The notes under the pieces are model-generated. The model saw nothing but the letters and a program-made list of their open reading frames with translations. It did not search any database and was not told where the DNA came from. Shown here piece by piece: positions 34,021 to 42,173 of a stretch of 64,000 nt of DNA. How positions within the stretch are numbered: position 1 is the first letter of the stretch; every line of letters starts with the position of its first letter. Made by a program: the position numbers and the translations under genes. The DNA is taken from the NCBI GenBank assembly GCA_963784885.1, contig CAWATA010000001.1:1-64000 (forward strand), read 5' to 3'. This DNA comes from RHKX01 sp963784885 (GTDB taxonomy: Bacteria > Actinomycetota > Thermoleophilia > Solirubrobacterales > 70-9).

Positions 34021-34979
34021 ACCGACCAGTGATCGAACGAGCGGCCGGTCTGCGCACGCAGCCGGTCGGCGTCCTCGTGGAGGACCTCGAGCACCTCCTG
34101 CCCGAGCGCCTCGGCGACCCCGCTCGGCTTCTCGATCGGCTTCGAGAGCGGCAGTGCGACGTCGAGCGCGAGCCAGGCGCGGCGCGGGATCCGGCGGCCG
34201 AAGCGCGTCCGGCTCATCCGCTGGATCCGCATCCCGAGACGGGTGGCGCGCTTCTTCCGCGAGGTCGAGTGGCGGACCTGCTCGAACTTCGGGTGCTTGA
34301 AGGCGGGATCGACTCCGGCGAACGCGAACAGCCGCTCGAGCGTGGCCATCCGGTCGTCGCGGAGGTCGCGCTGGTCGAGAACGAGGATCTGCTCCTCGCT
34401 GAAGTGGGCGAGGAACCGCTGCAGCTGCATGAAGTACTTGCTGCGGGTGACGTAGGAGGTGTTCGGGTGCAGCAGCGTCGCCCGCATGTCGCCCTTCTCG
34501 CGGCGCTTCGCGTAGTTGTGAACGAAGTGCGCCGTGATCCGCTCGATCGGGTCGCGGACGATGTAGACGAGCCGGACGTCGGGCACGACCTCGGCGATCC
34601 GCTCGGGCACGCCGAGGTGCTGCGGATAGGCCGTGTAGTTCGGCGATGCCTCGCCCCGGCAGCGGGCGGTCGGGTCGAAGTGGCGCGAGTACCAATCGAG
34701 GCCGCGCGGGAAGTTCCGCTCGGCGATGAAGAAGTTGAGCTCCTTCGGCGTCGACATCGACACCTCGGGATGGAGGCTCAGGTAGTAGTGGAGTCCGCTG
34801 GTGCCGCACTTCTGGGCACCGATGACGATCAAATTGGGCAGCGTGAGATCGCGCGTGCCGGATCCCGGGCGCGCATGGGGGAGCGTCTCGTGGGCGCCGT
34901 CTCCCCGCGTGACGGCGGCCGTTTCAGTCGGGGCCGGAGCCTCCATAGGCGCCCCCGAGGGTACCGCAGGCCGAGTCAT
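34017..34979 (-). CDS. Sulfotransferase, heparan-sulfate type
   Basis: 320 residues from ATG 34979. The PAPS 5'-phosphosulfate loop is IVIGAQKCGTSGLHYYL (residues 51-67). The 3'-phosphate site is VYIVRDPIERITAHFVHN (138-155), and PKELNFF (78-84) follows strand 2. This type, with GAQKCGT and KE.NFF, is closest to heparan-sulfate N-/O-sulfotransferases and differs from the three paralogs further upstream, which have GGTGRSGTH. It transfers sulfate from PAPS to a sugar. Both ends overlap neighbours by 4 nt. Confidence 0.9.
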   Translation of the reverse strand: MTRPAVPSGAPMEAPAPTETAAVTRGDGAHETLPHARPGSGTRDLTLPNLIVIGAQKCGTSGLHYYLSLHPEVSMSTPKELNFFIAERNFPRGLDWYSRHFDPTARCRGEASPNYTAYPQHLGVPERIAEVVPDVRLVYIVRDPIERITAHFVHNYAKRREKGDMRATLLHPNTSYVTRSKYFMQLQRFLAHFSEEQILVLDQRDLRDDRMATLERLFAFAGVDPAFKHPKFEQVRHSTSRKKRATRLGMRIQRMSRTRFGRRIPRRAWLALDVALPLSKPIEKPSGVAEALGQEVLEVLHEDADRLRAQTGRSFDHWSV

Positions 34980-36547
34980 GATCCGCCCTCAGCCGGGTCC
35001 TCGGGCTCGTCCGCGAGCCCGAGGAGATCCTCGCCGTGCTCGCCGATCGATACCGCCCGCAGCGGCCGCCTGCCGGCGAGCAGGAGCCGGACCCGGGCGC
35101 GGAGGTCGTCGGCGGTGGCAGCCGGGCGGGTGCCGGGCTCCGGCCAGGGCGGGAGCAGCTCGAAGCCGACTCCGAGCGCGCGCAGCTCGCCGAACGCCGT
35201 CGAGTCGGTGAGTACGAGGACACGCTCAGGAGGCAGCTCCCCGATCGTCGCGCCGATCCGGCCGGTCAGCTCCTCCGGGGGGATCCCGAGTGCGAGGATC
35301 GCCAGATAGGGCGAACGGCGCTCCGGGTTGCGGGCCTTCTCGCGCAGCCCGTGCGCGGCGACGAGCGGGAGTGACGGGCCGACCCGATGGCTCGAGAGCC
35401 GCAGCCAACGATTGAACCGCCCGCGGTCGCGAACGTCCGGAGCCGGGCGCTCGCCCGCCAGCATCCGCACGACCAGGTCCGCCGCGTCGCCGGCCCCGTT
35501 GCCCGGGAAGACGCGGACGCAGGCCGCGGCGAGATCCGCCGCGCGGGCCGGATCGGCGAGCTCGCGCAGCCGATCCTCCAGGGCTGCGTCCCCGGCGCCT
35601 TCGACCGCGAGCCCGACCCCGGCCCCAGCGGCCCAGCGAGCGCGAGCCACCTGATCGTCGGTGTTTCGCGACATCGGCACGAACAGCGTCGGGACGGCGA
35701 AGTCGATCAGCTCGTGGAAGGCGTTGTAACCGGCGGCTGCGACGGCGAGGTCGATCGCGGCGAAGTAGCGGCTCATCGGGAACGTCGCCTCGAGGCCGAC
35801 GACGCCGTCCGGGATCTCCAGGCCGGCGGCGAGACTCGAGCGCAGCGCCGCGACCTGTAGGCCGGGAATCTCGGCCAGCACCGCCAGCGCCCGGGCGACC
35901 GCACGATCGACTTCTCCGCCCTGTCCCAGCGTCACCAGCGCCGTCCGCCGCCGCGGGTCGAGGCCGAGCTCGGCCGCCGCGGCCTCGCGAGGCAGCAGCT
36001 CCTCGCGGTCGAGGAAGACGATCGGCCGGACCCGCCTGGCGTCGCGGCGGAGTCCGACGGTCGGTCCCGGGTCGCGCGTCTCGGCGAGCTCGCCCGGTTC
36101 GAGGACCGCGTCGAAGGCGCCGGCGCGGCGCAACGGTGCGACCGAGCTGCCGGCCCGCCACATCGGTCGCCGACACCAGATCGACGGCGGCGCGCCGCGC
36201 GCGCTCAGCAGGTGCGTCAGCGCGCGGTACGGATGAACGCCGTCGAAGACGACGAGGTCGGGCTCACGCTCGGCGAGCACCTGCTCGAGCATCGCCCCGA
36301 GTCGGAGGTTCCAGGCCCGGTCGGTCCCGGAGGCCGGTCGGCGGTACGAGGACAGATAGTCGACGTCCCAGCCCTCGGCGGCGACGACGGGCGCTGCGGC
36401 GGAGAGCGTGAAGAACGACGAGCTGTAGCTCGCGGGGAGGCGCCTGGCGATCGCCATCGCCCGGTTCAGATGCCCGAGTCCGGTCCCGTTGCTGGTCGCG
36501 AAGAGGACTCGCGGCTCGCCGCCGCGCCGGGCCGCCGGGGCGCTCAC
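34976..36547 (-). CDS. MurG/UGT-like glycosyltransferase
   Basis: 523 residues from GTG 36547. The N-terminal Rossmann half opens VLFATSNGTGLGHLNRAMAI, the GxGH loop of GT-B enzymes such as MurG and the UDP-glycosyltransferases. The C-terminal half has TALVTLGQGGEVDRAV and AAIDLAVAAAGYNAFHELIDF followed by PTLFVPMSRNTDDQ, the nucleotide-sugar and acceptor-controlling segment. An extra C-terminal region (about 400-523) has no match I know. It probably adds a sugar that the neighbouring sulfotransferases modify. GTGA and ATGA overlaps join it to both neighbours. Confidence 0.85.
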   Translation of the reverse strand: MSAPAARRGGEPRVLFATSNGTGLGHLNRAMAIARRLPASYSSSFFTLSAAAPVVAAEGWDVDYLSSYRRPASGTDRAWNLRLGAMLEQVLAEREPDLVVFDGVHPYRALTHLLSARGAPPSIWCRRPMWRAGSSVAPLRRAGAFDAVLEPGELAETRDPGPTVGLRRDARRVRPIVFLDREELLPREAAAAELGLDPRRRTALVTLGQGGEVDRAVARALAVLAEIPGLQVAALRSSLAAGLEIPDGVVGLEATFPMSRYFAAIDLAVAAAGYNAFHELIDFAVPTLFVPMSRNTDDQVARARWAAGAGVGLAVEGAGDAALEDRLRELADPARAADLAAACVRVFPGNGAGDAADLVVRMLAGERPAPDVRDRGRFNRWLRLSSHRVGPSLPLVAAHGLREKARNPERRSPYLAILALGIPPEELTGRIGATIGELPPERVLVLTDSTAFGELRALGVGFELLPPWPEPGTRPAATADDLRARVRLLLAGRRPLRAVSIGEHGEDLLGLADEPEDPAEGGS

Positions 36548-37503
36548 CGGCGCGCTCCCGTTGCCTCGCGCTCGAGCGCGGCGCGGAGCGCGGGTGCGGC
36601 GTGGTTGCCCTCGCGCTCGAGGGCGCCGACGGTCCGCTCGTAGCGGCGCTGGACGAGGGCCCGCCCGGGCCCGCTGAGCTGCCTCCGCCAGCGCCCGAGG
36701 TGGGCCTTCTCGGCCGTCATCTCGGCGTCGAAGAACTCGCGCATCGCCGGCTCGTCCCGGAGGCCGAGGAAGTCGAGGAGGCCGGCGTAGGTGCGCTCGC
36801 GCTGAAAGCCGACGAGGTCCTCGAGGAGGACGACCCGGAAGCGCTCGGCGGGGATCGAGAACGGAGCGCCGTCCGCGCTGCCGCTGATGCCCTCCTCGAT
36901 CGCCCGCAGGCGATCCGCCCACCAGCCGATCGCCGCACCGACCCGGCGTGGCCCCCAGGTCTTACCGGTCACCGACGCAGCCGAGTCTCGTCCGTCGCGG
37001 AGCGCGTGGATGAAGCGGGCATCGGGGAACAGGCGCAGGAGCGTCTGCGACGCCCTGATGTTGTGCGAGGACATCTCGACGAGCCCGGGCTTGCCGGCGC
37101 GGCCGGCCACCGGCCCCAGGAGGTCGCAGAACAGGCCGCGGCAGCCCGCGACCGGGTCCTCCGCGTAGGCATTCTCGAAGCGCTCGAGCGCGGCCTCGAA
37201 CTCGGCCTCGCGCATCAGGTTGTAGAGGCCGCGCGGCCGGCCGTCGACGCGAACGCGATGCCACCAGAATCCGCGCAGCTTCGCGAGGTAGCCCTGCAGC
37301 GTGATCCGGCCCTCGAGGAGGTCGGGCATCCCCCGCTTGTTGCAGTGGAACCGTGCCTCGATCGGCACGTCGGCCAGGCCGCTGTGACGCCCGAGGAGCT
37401 GGGCCAGCGCGTGAGTCCCCGAGCGGCCGGTGCCGCCGACGAAGACGATCTCGCGGAACTGCTCCTGAGGCCGGTCGGTGCCGGCGCCGGCCGACCCGCT
37501 CAC
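36544..37503 (-). CDS. Sulfotransferase, paralog 3 of a tandem trio
   Basis: 319 residues from GTG 37503. The PAPS loop is FVGGTGRSGTHALAQLL (5'-phosphosulfate, residues 21-37). The 3'-phosphate site is ALRDGRDSAASV (167-178). IEARFHCNKRGMPDLLEG follows the loop as in its two paralogs. The final third holds conserved Glu/Arg pairs (RFRVVLLEDLVGFQRERTYAGLL). Catalytic function looks intact. Overlaps of 4 nt at both ends couple its translation to its neighbours. Confidence 0.88.
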   Translation of the reverse strand: MSGSAGAGTDRPQEQFREIVFVGGTGRSGTHALAQLLGRHSGLADVPIEARFHCNKRGMPDLLEGRITLQGYLAKLRGFWWHRVRVDGRPRGLYNLMREAEFEAALERFENAYAEDPVAGCRGLFCDLLGPVAGRAGKPGLVEMSSHNIRASQTLLRLFPDARFIHALRDGRDSAASVTGKTWGPRRVGAAIGWWADRLRAIEEGISGSADGAPFSIPAERFRVVLLEDLVGFQRERTYAGLLDFLGLRDEPAMREFFDAEMTAEKAHLGRWRRQLSGPGRALVQRRYERTVGALEREGNHAAPALRAALEREATGARR

Positions 37504-38456
37504 GCGGGCTGGTGCTCGTAGGCCCGCCGCAGTTGCGGAGCGCAGTGGAAGTCCTCGCGCTCGAGCCGATCCAGGGTCTTCTCGTAGTCGCGGACGAGGG
37601 CCGTCTGCTGCGCCTCATCGAGGCCCTCTCGCCAGCGCTCCTTGTGGGCGGCGGAAGCGCTCATCTCGTCGTCGAAGAAAGCCCGCATGGCCGGCTCATC
37701 CTCGAGCCCGAGGTAGTCGAGGATCTGCCCGTAGACGTCCTCGCGATCGCCGTCGACGAGCTCGTCGAGGCTGATCGTCAACAGGCGGCCGGGCGGTAGC
37801 TCGCGGACCCCGGCCTCGATCTTCCGCAGGCGCCCCTCCCACCAGCGGATCCCCTCGGAGCCGTCGCGGGGGTGGCTGCGCTTCTGGCGCTTGGAGACCT
37901 TCGAGGAGCCGGCGTCGCGCCCGTCGCGGACGGTGTGGATCAGCTTCGCGTCCGGGAACAGACGGATCAGCGTCGGGCTCTCGGCGATCGTGAAGCAGCT
38001 CATCTCGATCAAACCCGGCTTGCCGGATTCGGCGGCGACCGGCCACAGCAGGTCGAGGAAGAGGTTGCGACAGGCGCGCTCGAGGTCGCCGGGCGCGGTG
38101 CGCTCGAACTCGGCGACGGCGGCGTCGAAGCGGTCACGCTCGACGACCTTGTGCAGGCCGCGGACCTTGCGCCCGAACGCGATCCGCCGCGCGACCACCG
38201 GAGCGACCTCGCCGGCGCGGATGCGCCGCCACCAGAACCGCTTGAGCTTCCGCAGGAACTGCTCGGGCGTGACCTGGCCTTCGAGCAGGTCCGGAAAGCC
38301 CTGCGGGTTGACGTGGAAGCGCGCCTCGATCGGGACCCGCGCCCACCGCGAGTGGTTGGCGAGTAGCTGAGAGACGACGTGGGTGCCCGATCTCCCGGTG
38401 CCGCCGACGAACAGCAGCTCGGGATCGTCGGGGCGCTCGGCTGCGAGGTCGATCAC
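37500..38456 (-). CDS. Sulfotransferase, paralog 2 of a tandem trio
   Basis: 318 residues from GTG 38456, whose GTGA overlaps the stop of paralog 1. The PAPS loop is FVGGTGRSGTHVVSQLL (16-32). The 3'-phosphate site is TVRDGRDAGSSKV (175-187). Shared with its paralogs are VPIEARFHVNPQGFPDLLEG and, near the end, LLTISLDELVDGDREDVYG and EDEPAMRAFFDDEMS. The acceptor is not predictable from sequence. Confidence 0.88.
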   Translation of the reverse strand: MIDLAAERPDDPELLFVGGTGRSGTHVVSQLLANHSRWARVPIEARFHVNPQGFPDLLEGQVTPEQFLRKLKRFWWRRIRAGEVAPVVARRIAFGRKVRGLHKVVERDRFDAAVAEFERTAPGDLERACRNLFLDLLWPVAAESGKPGLIEMSCFTIAESPTLIRLFPDAKLIHTVRDGRDAGSSKVSKRQKRSHPRDGSEGIRWWEGRLRKIEAGVRELPPGRLLTISLDELVDGDREDVYGQILDYLGLEDEPAMRAFFDDEMSASAAHKERWREGLDEAQQTALVRDYEKTLDRLEREDFHCAPQLRRAYEHQPA

Positions 38457-39412
38457 GTGGCTCTCCTCGACTGCACGCGGCGCAGGAGCTCGACGCAGCC
38501 GACGCCGTCGGCGTCGAGCCGGTCGAGGATCCGCTCGTAGCGGGCGTCGACCTCCTCGTGCTGACGGGCGGGAACCTCGGTGCGCCAGCGCTCGGCGTGA
38601 GCGTTGCGGACCCTGACCCGACGGGTGAAGTAGGCGAGCATGGCGGCCTCGTTGCGGAGGCCGGCGAACTGCCGCAGCTTCCGGTAGGTCTTCTTGCGGC
38701 GGTTGCCGGAAACGAGGTCGTCGAGACTCACCTCGTGGACGCGCTCGCGGCCGGCGGCGCGGATCCCGGCTTCGATCCGGCGGATCCGCGCCTCCCACCA
38801 CTCGAGGCCCTGGCTCATGGTCCGCGGGTAGGCGAGCCAGCGCGCCTGCCCGACCCGGGACGCGGCGACGTCTCGGCCGTCGCGGACGACGTGGACGAAA
38901 CGGGCCTCCGGGAAGAGCATGCCGAGCGGCCCCGCCTCGGCGACGACGTCACAGCTCTGCTCGATCAACCCCGCCCTCGCCTCCTCGGTCGCGAGCGGCC
39001 AAAGCAGGTCGAAGAAGAGCTGGCGGCACGCCGCCTCGGGCTCGCCGCCCTCGCAGCGCCGCAGGAACGAGTCGGTGGCCGCCTCGAGCCGCCGCCTGGG
39101 CACGTAGCGGTGCAGGCCGCGGAAGCTGCGCCGGGCGGGCTCGAAGTTGCGCCACCAGTAGTGGCGGAGCCGATAGGCGAAGAGGTCGGGACTGGTGCGG
39201 CCGGCGAGGACGTCGGGGAACCCGCCCGGGTCGACGTGGAAGCGCGCCTCGTTCGGCACCTTGCGGAACTGGCTGTGGGCGCCGAGGATCTTCGAGACGA
39301 CGTGGGTACCGGATCGACCGGTCCCGCCGATGAAGAGCAACGGCGTCGGGTCCCGCAATTCGGGTCTGGCTGTGCGGCCGGGCACAGCCTCGGTGTCGAG
39401 TCCGGTCGGCAT
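38453..39412 (-). CDS. Sulfotransferase, paralog 1, first gene of the operon
   Basis: 319 residues from ATG 39412. The PAPS loop is FIGGTGRSGTHVVSKIL (27-43). The 3'-phosphate site is VVRDGRDVAASRV (175-187). VPNEARFHVDPGGFPDVLAG matches paralogs 2 and 3. It opens a chain of six genes joined by 4-nt overlaps down to 31996. The 115 nt before it must hold the operon promoter; no clear box is seen. Confidence 0.88.
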   Translation of the reverse strand: MPTGLDTEAVPGRTARPELRDPTPLLFIGGTGRSGTHVVSKILGAHSQFRKVPNEARFHVDPGGFPDVLAGRTSPDLFAYRLRHYWWRNFEPARRSFRGLHRYVPRRRLEAATDSFLRRCEGGEPEAACRQLFFDLLWPLATEEARAGLIEQSCDVVAEAGPLGMLFPEARFVHVVRDGRDVAASRVGQARWLAYPRTMSQGLEWWEARIRRIEAGIRAAGRERVHEVSLDDLVSGNRRKKTYRKLRQFAGLRNEAAMLAYFTRRVRVRNAHAERWRTEVPARQHEEVDARYERILDRLDADGVGCVELLRRVQSRRAT

Positions 39413-39527
39413 GGTGCTTGAAAGGGTGGCACGGGTCGCTGGAGGACCGCTGCGGGGCCCACCGAACCCGTCCCGGAAGGTTAGTGGACGGATCGCCGAC
39501 CCGAACGCCGGACGGGCGGAATGTCGG

Positions 39528-39872
39528 CTACCTGATGCCGTCGAGCACGTATGCCTGCTCGGAGGAGTCCACGAGGCCGAGCTTGCGGGCCTCGGCCATC
39601 ACCGCGGCGTCGCTCTCGAGCGCCTTCGCCTTGCGCGTGAGCTCGGCGTTCTCGACCTTGAGTTCGGCGAGGCTGGCCTCGGCGCCCTTCGACTCGCGCC
39701 AGCTCTCGAAGACGTGCAGGGACGGGCCGACGTAGGACGCGATGACGATGAAGAGGACGAGGACGAGGACGACGCGGCCGAAGCGGTCCCAGCGGATCCG
39801 TGACCCGCGGCTGCCGCGGGTCCCGCGCGGAGCGACGCGGGCGCGATAGCGGGGCTGGGCGACGGATGCCAT
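39528..39872 (-). CDS. ftsB: FtsB/DivIC-type septum formation initiator
   Basis: 114 residues from ATG 39872. A basic N-terminus (PRYRARVAPRGTRGSRGSR), one membrane helix (FGRVVLVLVLFIVIASYVG) and a periplasmic coiled coil (SLAELKVENAELTRKAKALE then EARKLGLVDSSEQAYVL) give the full FtsB/DivIC layout. It pairs with FtsL and FtsQ in the divisome. It follows eno on the same strand, the usual place in actinobacteria and many other bacteria. Confidence 0.9.
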   Translation of the reverse strand: MASVAQPRYRARVAPRGTRGSRGSRIRWDRFGRVVLVLVLFIVIASYVGPSLHVFESWRESKGAEASLAELKVENAELTRKAKALESDAAVMAEARKLGLVDSSEQAYVLDGIR

Positions 39873-39936
39873 TTGCAGGGCGATTCGGCGCCGAGCGCCG
39901 GACCCCTGCAAGCGAATCGCAGCTTGCCGGACGGCC

Positions 39937-41226
39937 TCAGCGGCCGCTGAACGCGCTCAGGCCGGGAAAGGCGGCCGACGAGCCCAGCTCCTCCTCGATC
40001 CGCAGCAGCTGGTTGTACTTCGCCACCCGATCGGAGCGGGACGGCGCCCCGGTCTTGATCTGCCCACACCCGGTGGCGACCGCGAGGTCGGCGATCGTCG
40101 TGTCCTCGGTCTCGCCGGAGCGGTGGGACATGACCGCCGAGTAGCCGGCGTCCCGAGCCATCCGCACGGCCTCGAACGTCTCGGTCAGCGTCCCGATCTG
40201 GTTGACCTTGACGAGGATCGAGTTGCCGACGCCGCGCTCGATGCCGCGCGCGAGCCGCTCGGGGTTGGTGACGAAGAGATCGTCGCCGACGAGCTGGCAG
40301 CGGTCGCCGATGGCGTCGGTCAGGGCCTTCCAGCCGTCCCAATCCTCCTCGTCCATCCCGTCCTCGATCGAGAGGATCGGGTAGCGGTCGACCTTGTCGG
40401 CCCAGTAGTCGGCGAGTTCGGCGGCGCTCAGCGACCTCCGCTCGTGCGCGAGCTCGTAGGAGCCGTCGCCGTAGATCTCGCTCGTCGCCGGGTCGAGCGC
40501 GATGAAGACGTCCTTGCCGGGCTCGTAGCCCGCCGCGGCGATCCCGGCCACGAGCGCCTCGAGCGCCGCCTCGTTCGAGCTCAGGTCGGGCGCGAAGCCG
40601 CCCTCGTCCCCGACCGCGGTGTTCAGCCCGTTCGACTTCAGCCATCCCTTCAGGGCGTGGAAGACCTCGGTCCCCCAGCGCAGGCACTCGCCGAAGCTCG
40701 GCGCCCCCGCGGGCACGATCATGAACTCCTGGAAGTCGACCGAGTTGTCGGCGTGAGCGCCGCCGTTGACGACGTTCATCATCGGGACCGGAAGGACGCC
40801 CTCCTCCCCGCCCCCGTAGACGCCGCCGAGATACCGGTAGAGCGGCTCGCCGGCGGCCTCCGCAGCGGCCCTGGCGGCCGCGAGCGAGGCTCCGAGGATC
40901 GCGTTGGCGCCGAGCCTGGACTTGTTCGGCGTCCCGTCGAGGTCGATCAGCGCACGGTCGACCGCCTCCTGGTCGGCGGCATCGACGCCGCTCAACGCTG
41001 CAGCGATCTCGCCGTTGACGTTCGCGACCGCCCGGCGGACCCCCTTGCCGCCCCACTCCTCGCCGCCGTCGCGGAGCTCGGTGGCCTCGAACTCGCCGGT
41101 CGAGGCCCCCGACGGCACCGCCGCCCTTCCCCTCGCCCCCCCGTCGAGCGTGATCTCCACCTCCACCGTCGGGTTGCCCCGGGAGTCGAGGATCTGGCGG
41201 CCGTGGACGTGCGTGATGGAGGGCAT
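39937..41226 (-). CDS. eno: Enolase
   Basis: 429 residues from ATG 41226. It converts 2-phosphoglycerate to phosphoenolpyruvate. The full family pattern is seen: ILDSRGNPTVEVEI at the start, PSGASTGEFEA, NVVNGGAHADNSVDFQEFMI, AVGDEGGFAPDL, metal ligands in IALDPATSE and SIEDGMDEEDW, VGDDLFVTNP, the catalytic Lys in ILVKVNQIGTLTE, and MSHRSGETEDTTIADL. Length is normal. Between it and mazG lie two facing hairpin elements. Confidence 0.97.
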   Translation of the reverse strand: MPSITHVHGRQILDSRGNPTVEVEITLDGGARGRAAVPSGASTGEFEATELRDGGEEWGGKGVRRAVANVNGEIAAALSGVDAADQEAVDRALIDLDGTPNKSRLGANAILGASLAAARAAAEAAGEPLYRYLGGVYGGGEEGVLPVPMMNVVNGGAHADNSVDFQEFMIVPAGAPSFGECLRWGTEVFHALKGWLKSNGLNTAVGDEGGFAPDLSSNEAALEALVAGIAAAGYEPGKDVFIALDPATSEIYGDGSYELAHERRSLSAAELADYWADKVDRYPILSIEDGMDEEDWDGWKALTDAIGDRCQLVGDDLFVTNPERLARGIERGVGNSILVKVNQIGTLTETFEAVRMARDAGYSAVMSHRSGETEDTTIADLAVATGCGQIKTGAPSRSDRVAKYNQLLRIEEELGSSAAFPGLSAFSGR

Positions 41227-41244
41227 AGCGCGAGTGTAGTAACC

Positions 41245-41320
41245 CCGACCGGATCCTCCGCTGCGCGTCCGGTCCGGTCGGTCGGCGCGCGGTGCGGGGC
41301 GGGGTGACATGTGCGTCCGG
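41245..41320 (-). repeat. Covarying hairpin element, copy H2
   Basis: CCGACCGGA (41245-41253), 19-nt loop TCCTCCGCTGCGCGTCCGG, TCCGGTCGG (41273-41281): perfect 9-bp arms differing from the other copies. The following stretch to 41320, read on the minus strand, carries the block GCACATGTCACCCCGCCCCG also found before H3 and H4. It lies 18 nt upstream of the eno start codon. Confidence 0.75.
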
Positions 41321-41357
41321 CCCAGCCAGGGAGTCCGACACGGTGCTTTCCCGGCTG

Positions 41358-41436
41358 GGAGACACGCATATTTCATCCCGCCCGCTACCACCACGCCGAC
41401 CGGCGGAAGCGGACGCGAGGCGGAGCATTCCGCCGG
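41358..41436 (+). repeat. Covarying hairpin element, copy H3
   Basis: The block GACACGCATATTTCATCCCG leads into CCGGCGGAA (41400-41408), 19-nt loop GCGGACGCGAGGCGGAGCA, TTCCGCCGG (41428-41436). It faces copy H2 head to head and ends 7 nt before the stop codon of mazG. Confidence 0.75.
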
Positions 41437-41443
41437 GGTGGAC

Positions 41444-42166
41444 CTACTTCCGCAGCTCGTCCGCCGCCCGGCGGACCGCCAGCTCCGGGTCCACCCGGGC
41501 GGTCCGGGCGACGTCCACCGCGGCGAGGAGGAGCCGGCCGATCGCCTCCTCGACCGCGGTCCGCTCCTCCGGGCCGGCGCGCTCGGGATCGGCCGACGGC
41601 GGGGCCGCCGCGACCGCCTCGGCGGCCGCGCGGAGCCGGGAGATCGCCTCATCGCGGTCGGCGGCGGGGCCGGCCAGCTCGGCGGAGGCCGCGCGCCGCT
41701 GGAGCTTGCGGGCGTAGAGCAGCCCGGGCAGGTTCTCGGGAACGTCGGCGAACGGGCCCTCGGCGCCGCGTCCCTCCTGCTCGCGCTTGATCCGGTCCCA
41801 GTTCGAGCGGACGTCCTCGGTACTCGTGACCTCGGTCTCGCCGAACACGTGCGGGTGGCGCCGGATCAGCTTCGCGGTCGTGTTCTCGGCGATCGCGCGC
41901 AGGTCGCCGGCATCGCGCTCCTCGAGGAGCAGGGCGAGGAAGTGGACCTGGAAGAGGACGTCTCCGAGCTCGTCGAGGAGCTTCGCGTCGTCGCCGGAGG
42001 CGGCGGCGTCGGCGAGCTCGTAGGCCTCCTCGACCGTGTGCGGGACGATCGAGCGCTCGTCCTGGGCGCGGTCCCAGGGGCACTCGCGGCGCAGCCGGCG
42101 GGTGATCGCATCGAGCTCGGCGATCGCCTCCGCACCGGACTCGGCACGGGCGGAGTCCGAGCTCAT
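41444..42166 (-). CDS. mazG: Nucleoside triphosphate pyrophosphohydrolase MazG
   Basis: 240 residues from ATG 42166. MazG hydrolyses NTPs and dNTPs to NMP and pyrophosphate, removing damaged nucleotides. The N-terminal domain has LRRECPWDRAQDERSIVPHT, EEAYELADA (Mg ligands EExxE) and LLDELGDVLFQVHFLALLLEE (ExxD), the standard tetrahelical site. RRHPHVFGE follows. The C-terminal half is a weaker repeat with Ala-rich linkers. Its place between mfd and eno is the usual actinobacterial order. Confidence 0.93.
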   Translation of the reverse strand: MSSDSARAESGAEAIAELDAITRRLRRECPWDRAQDERSIVPHTVEEAYELADAAASGDDAKLLDELGDVLFQVHFLALLLEERDAGDLRAIAENTTAKLIRRHPHVFGETEVTSTEDVRSNWDRIKREQEGRGAEGPFADVPENLPGLLYARKLQRRAASAELAGPAADRDEAISRLRAAAEAVAAAPPSADPERAGPEERTAVEEAIGRLLLAAVDVARTARVDPELAVRRAADELRK

Positions 42167-42173
42167 CGACCGG

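Noticed and set aside
36544..38456. Sulfotransferases 2 and 3 as pieces of one frameshifted gene
   Set aside because: Each has its own complete PAPS loop and 3'-phosphate site and a normal length, so they are separate paralogs.
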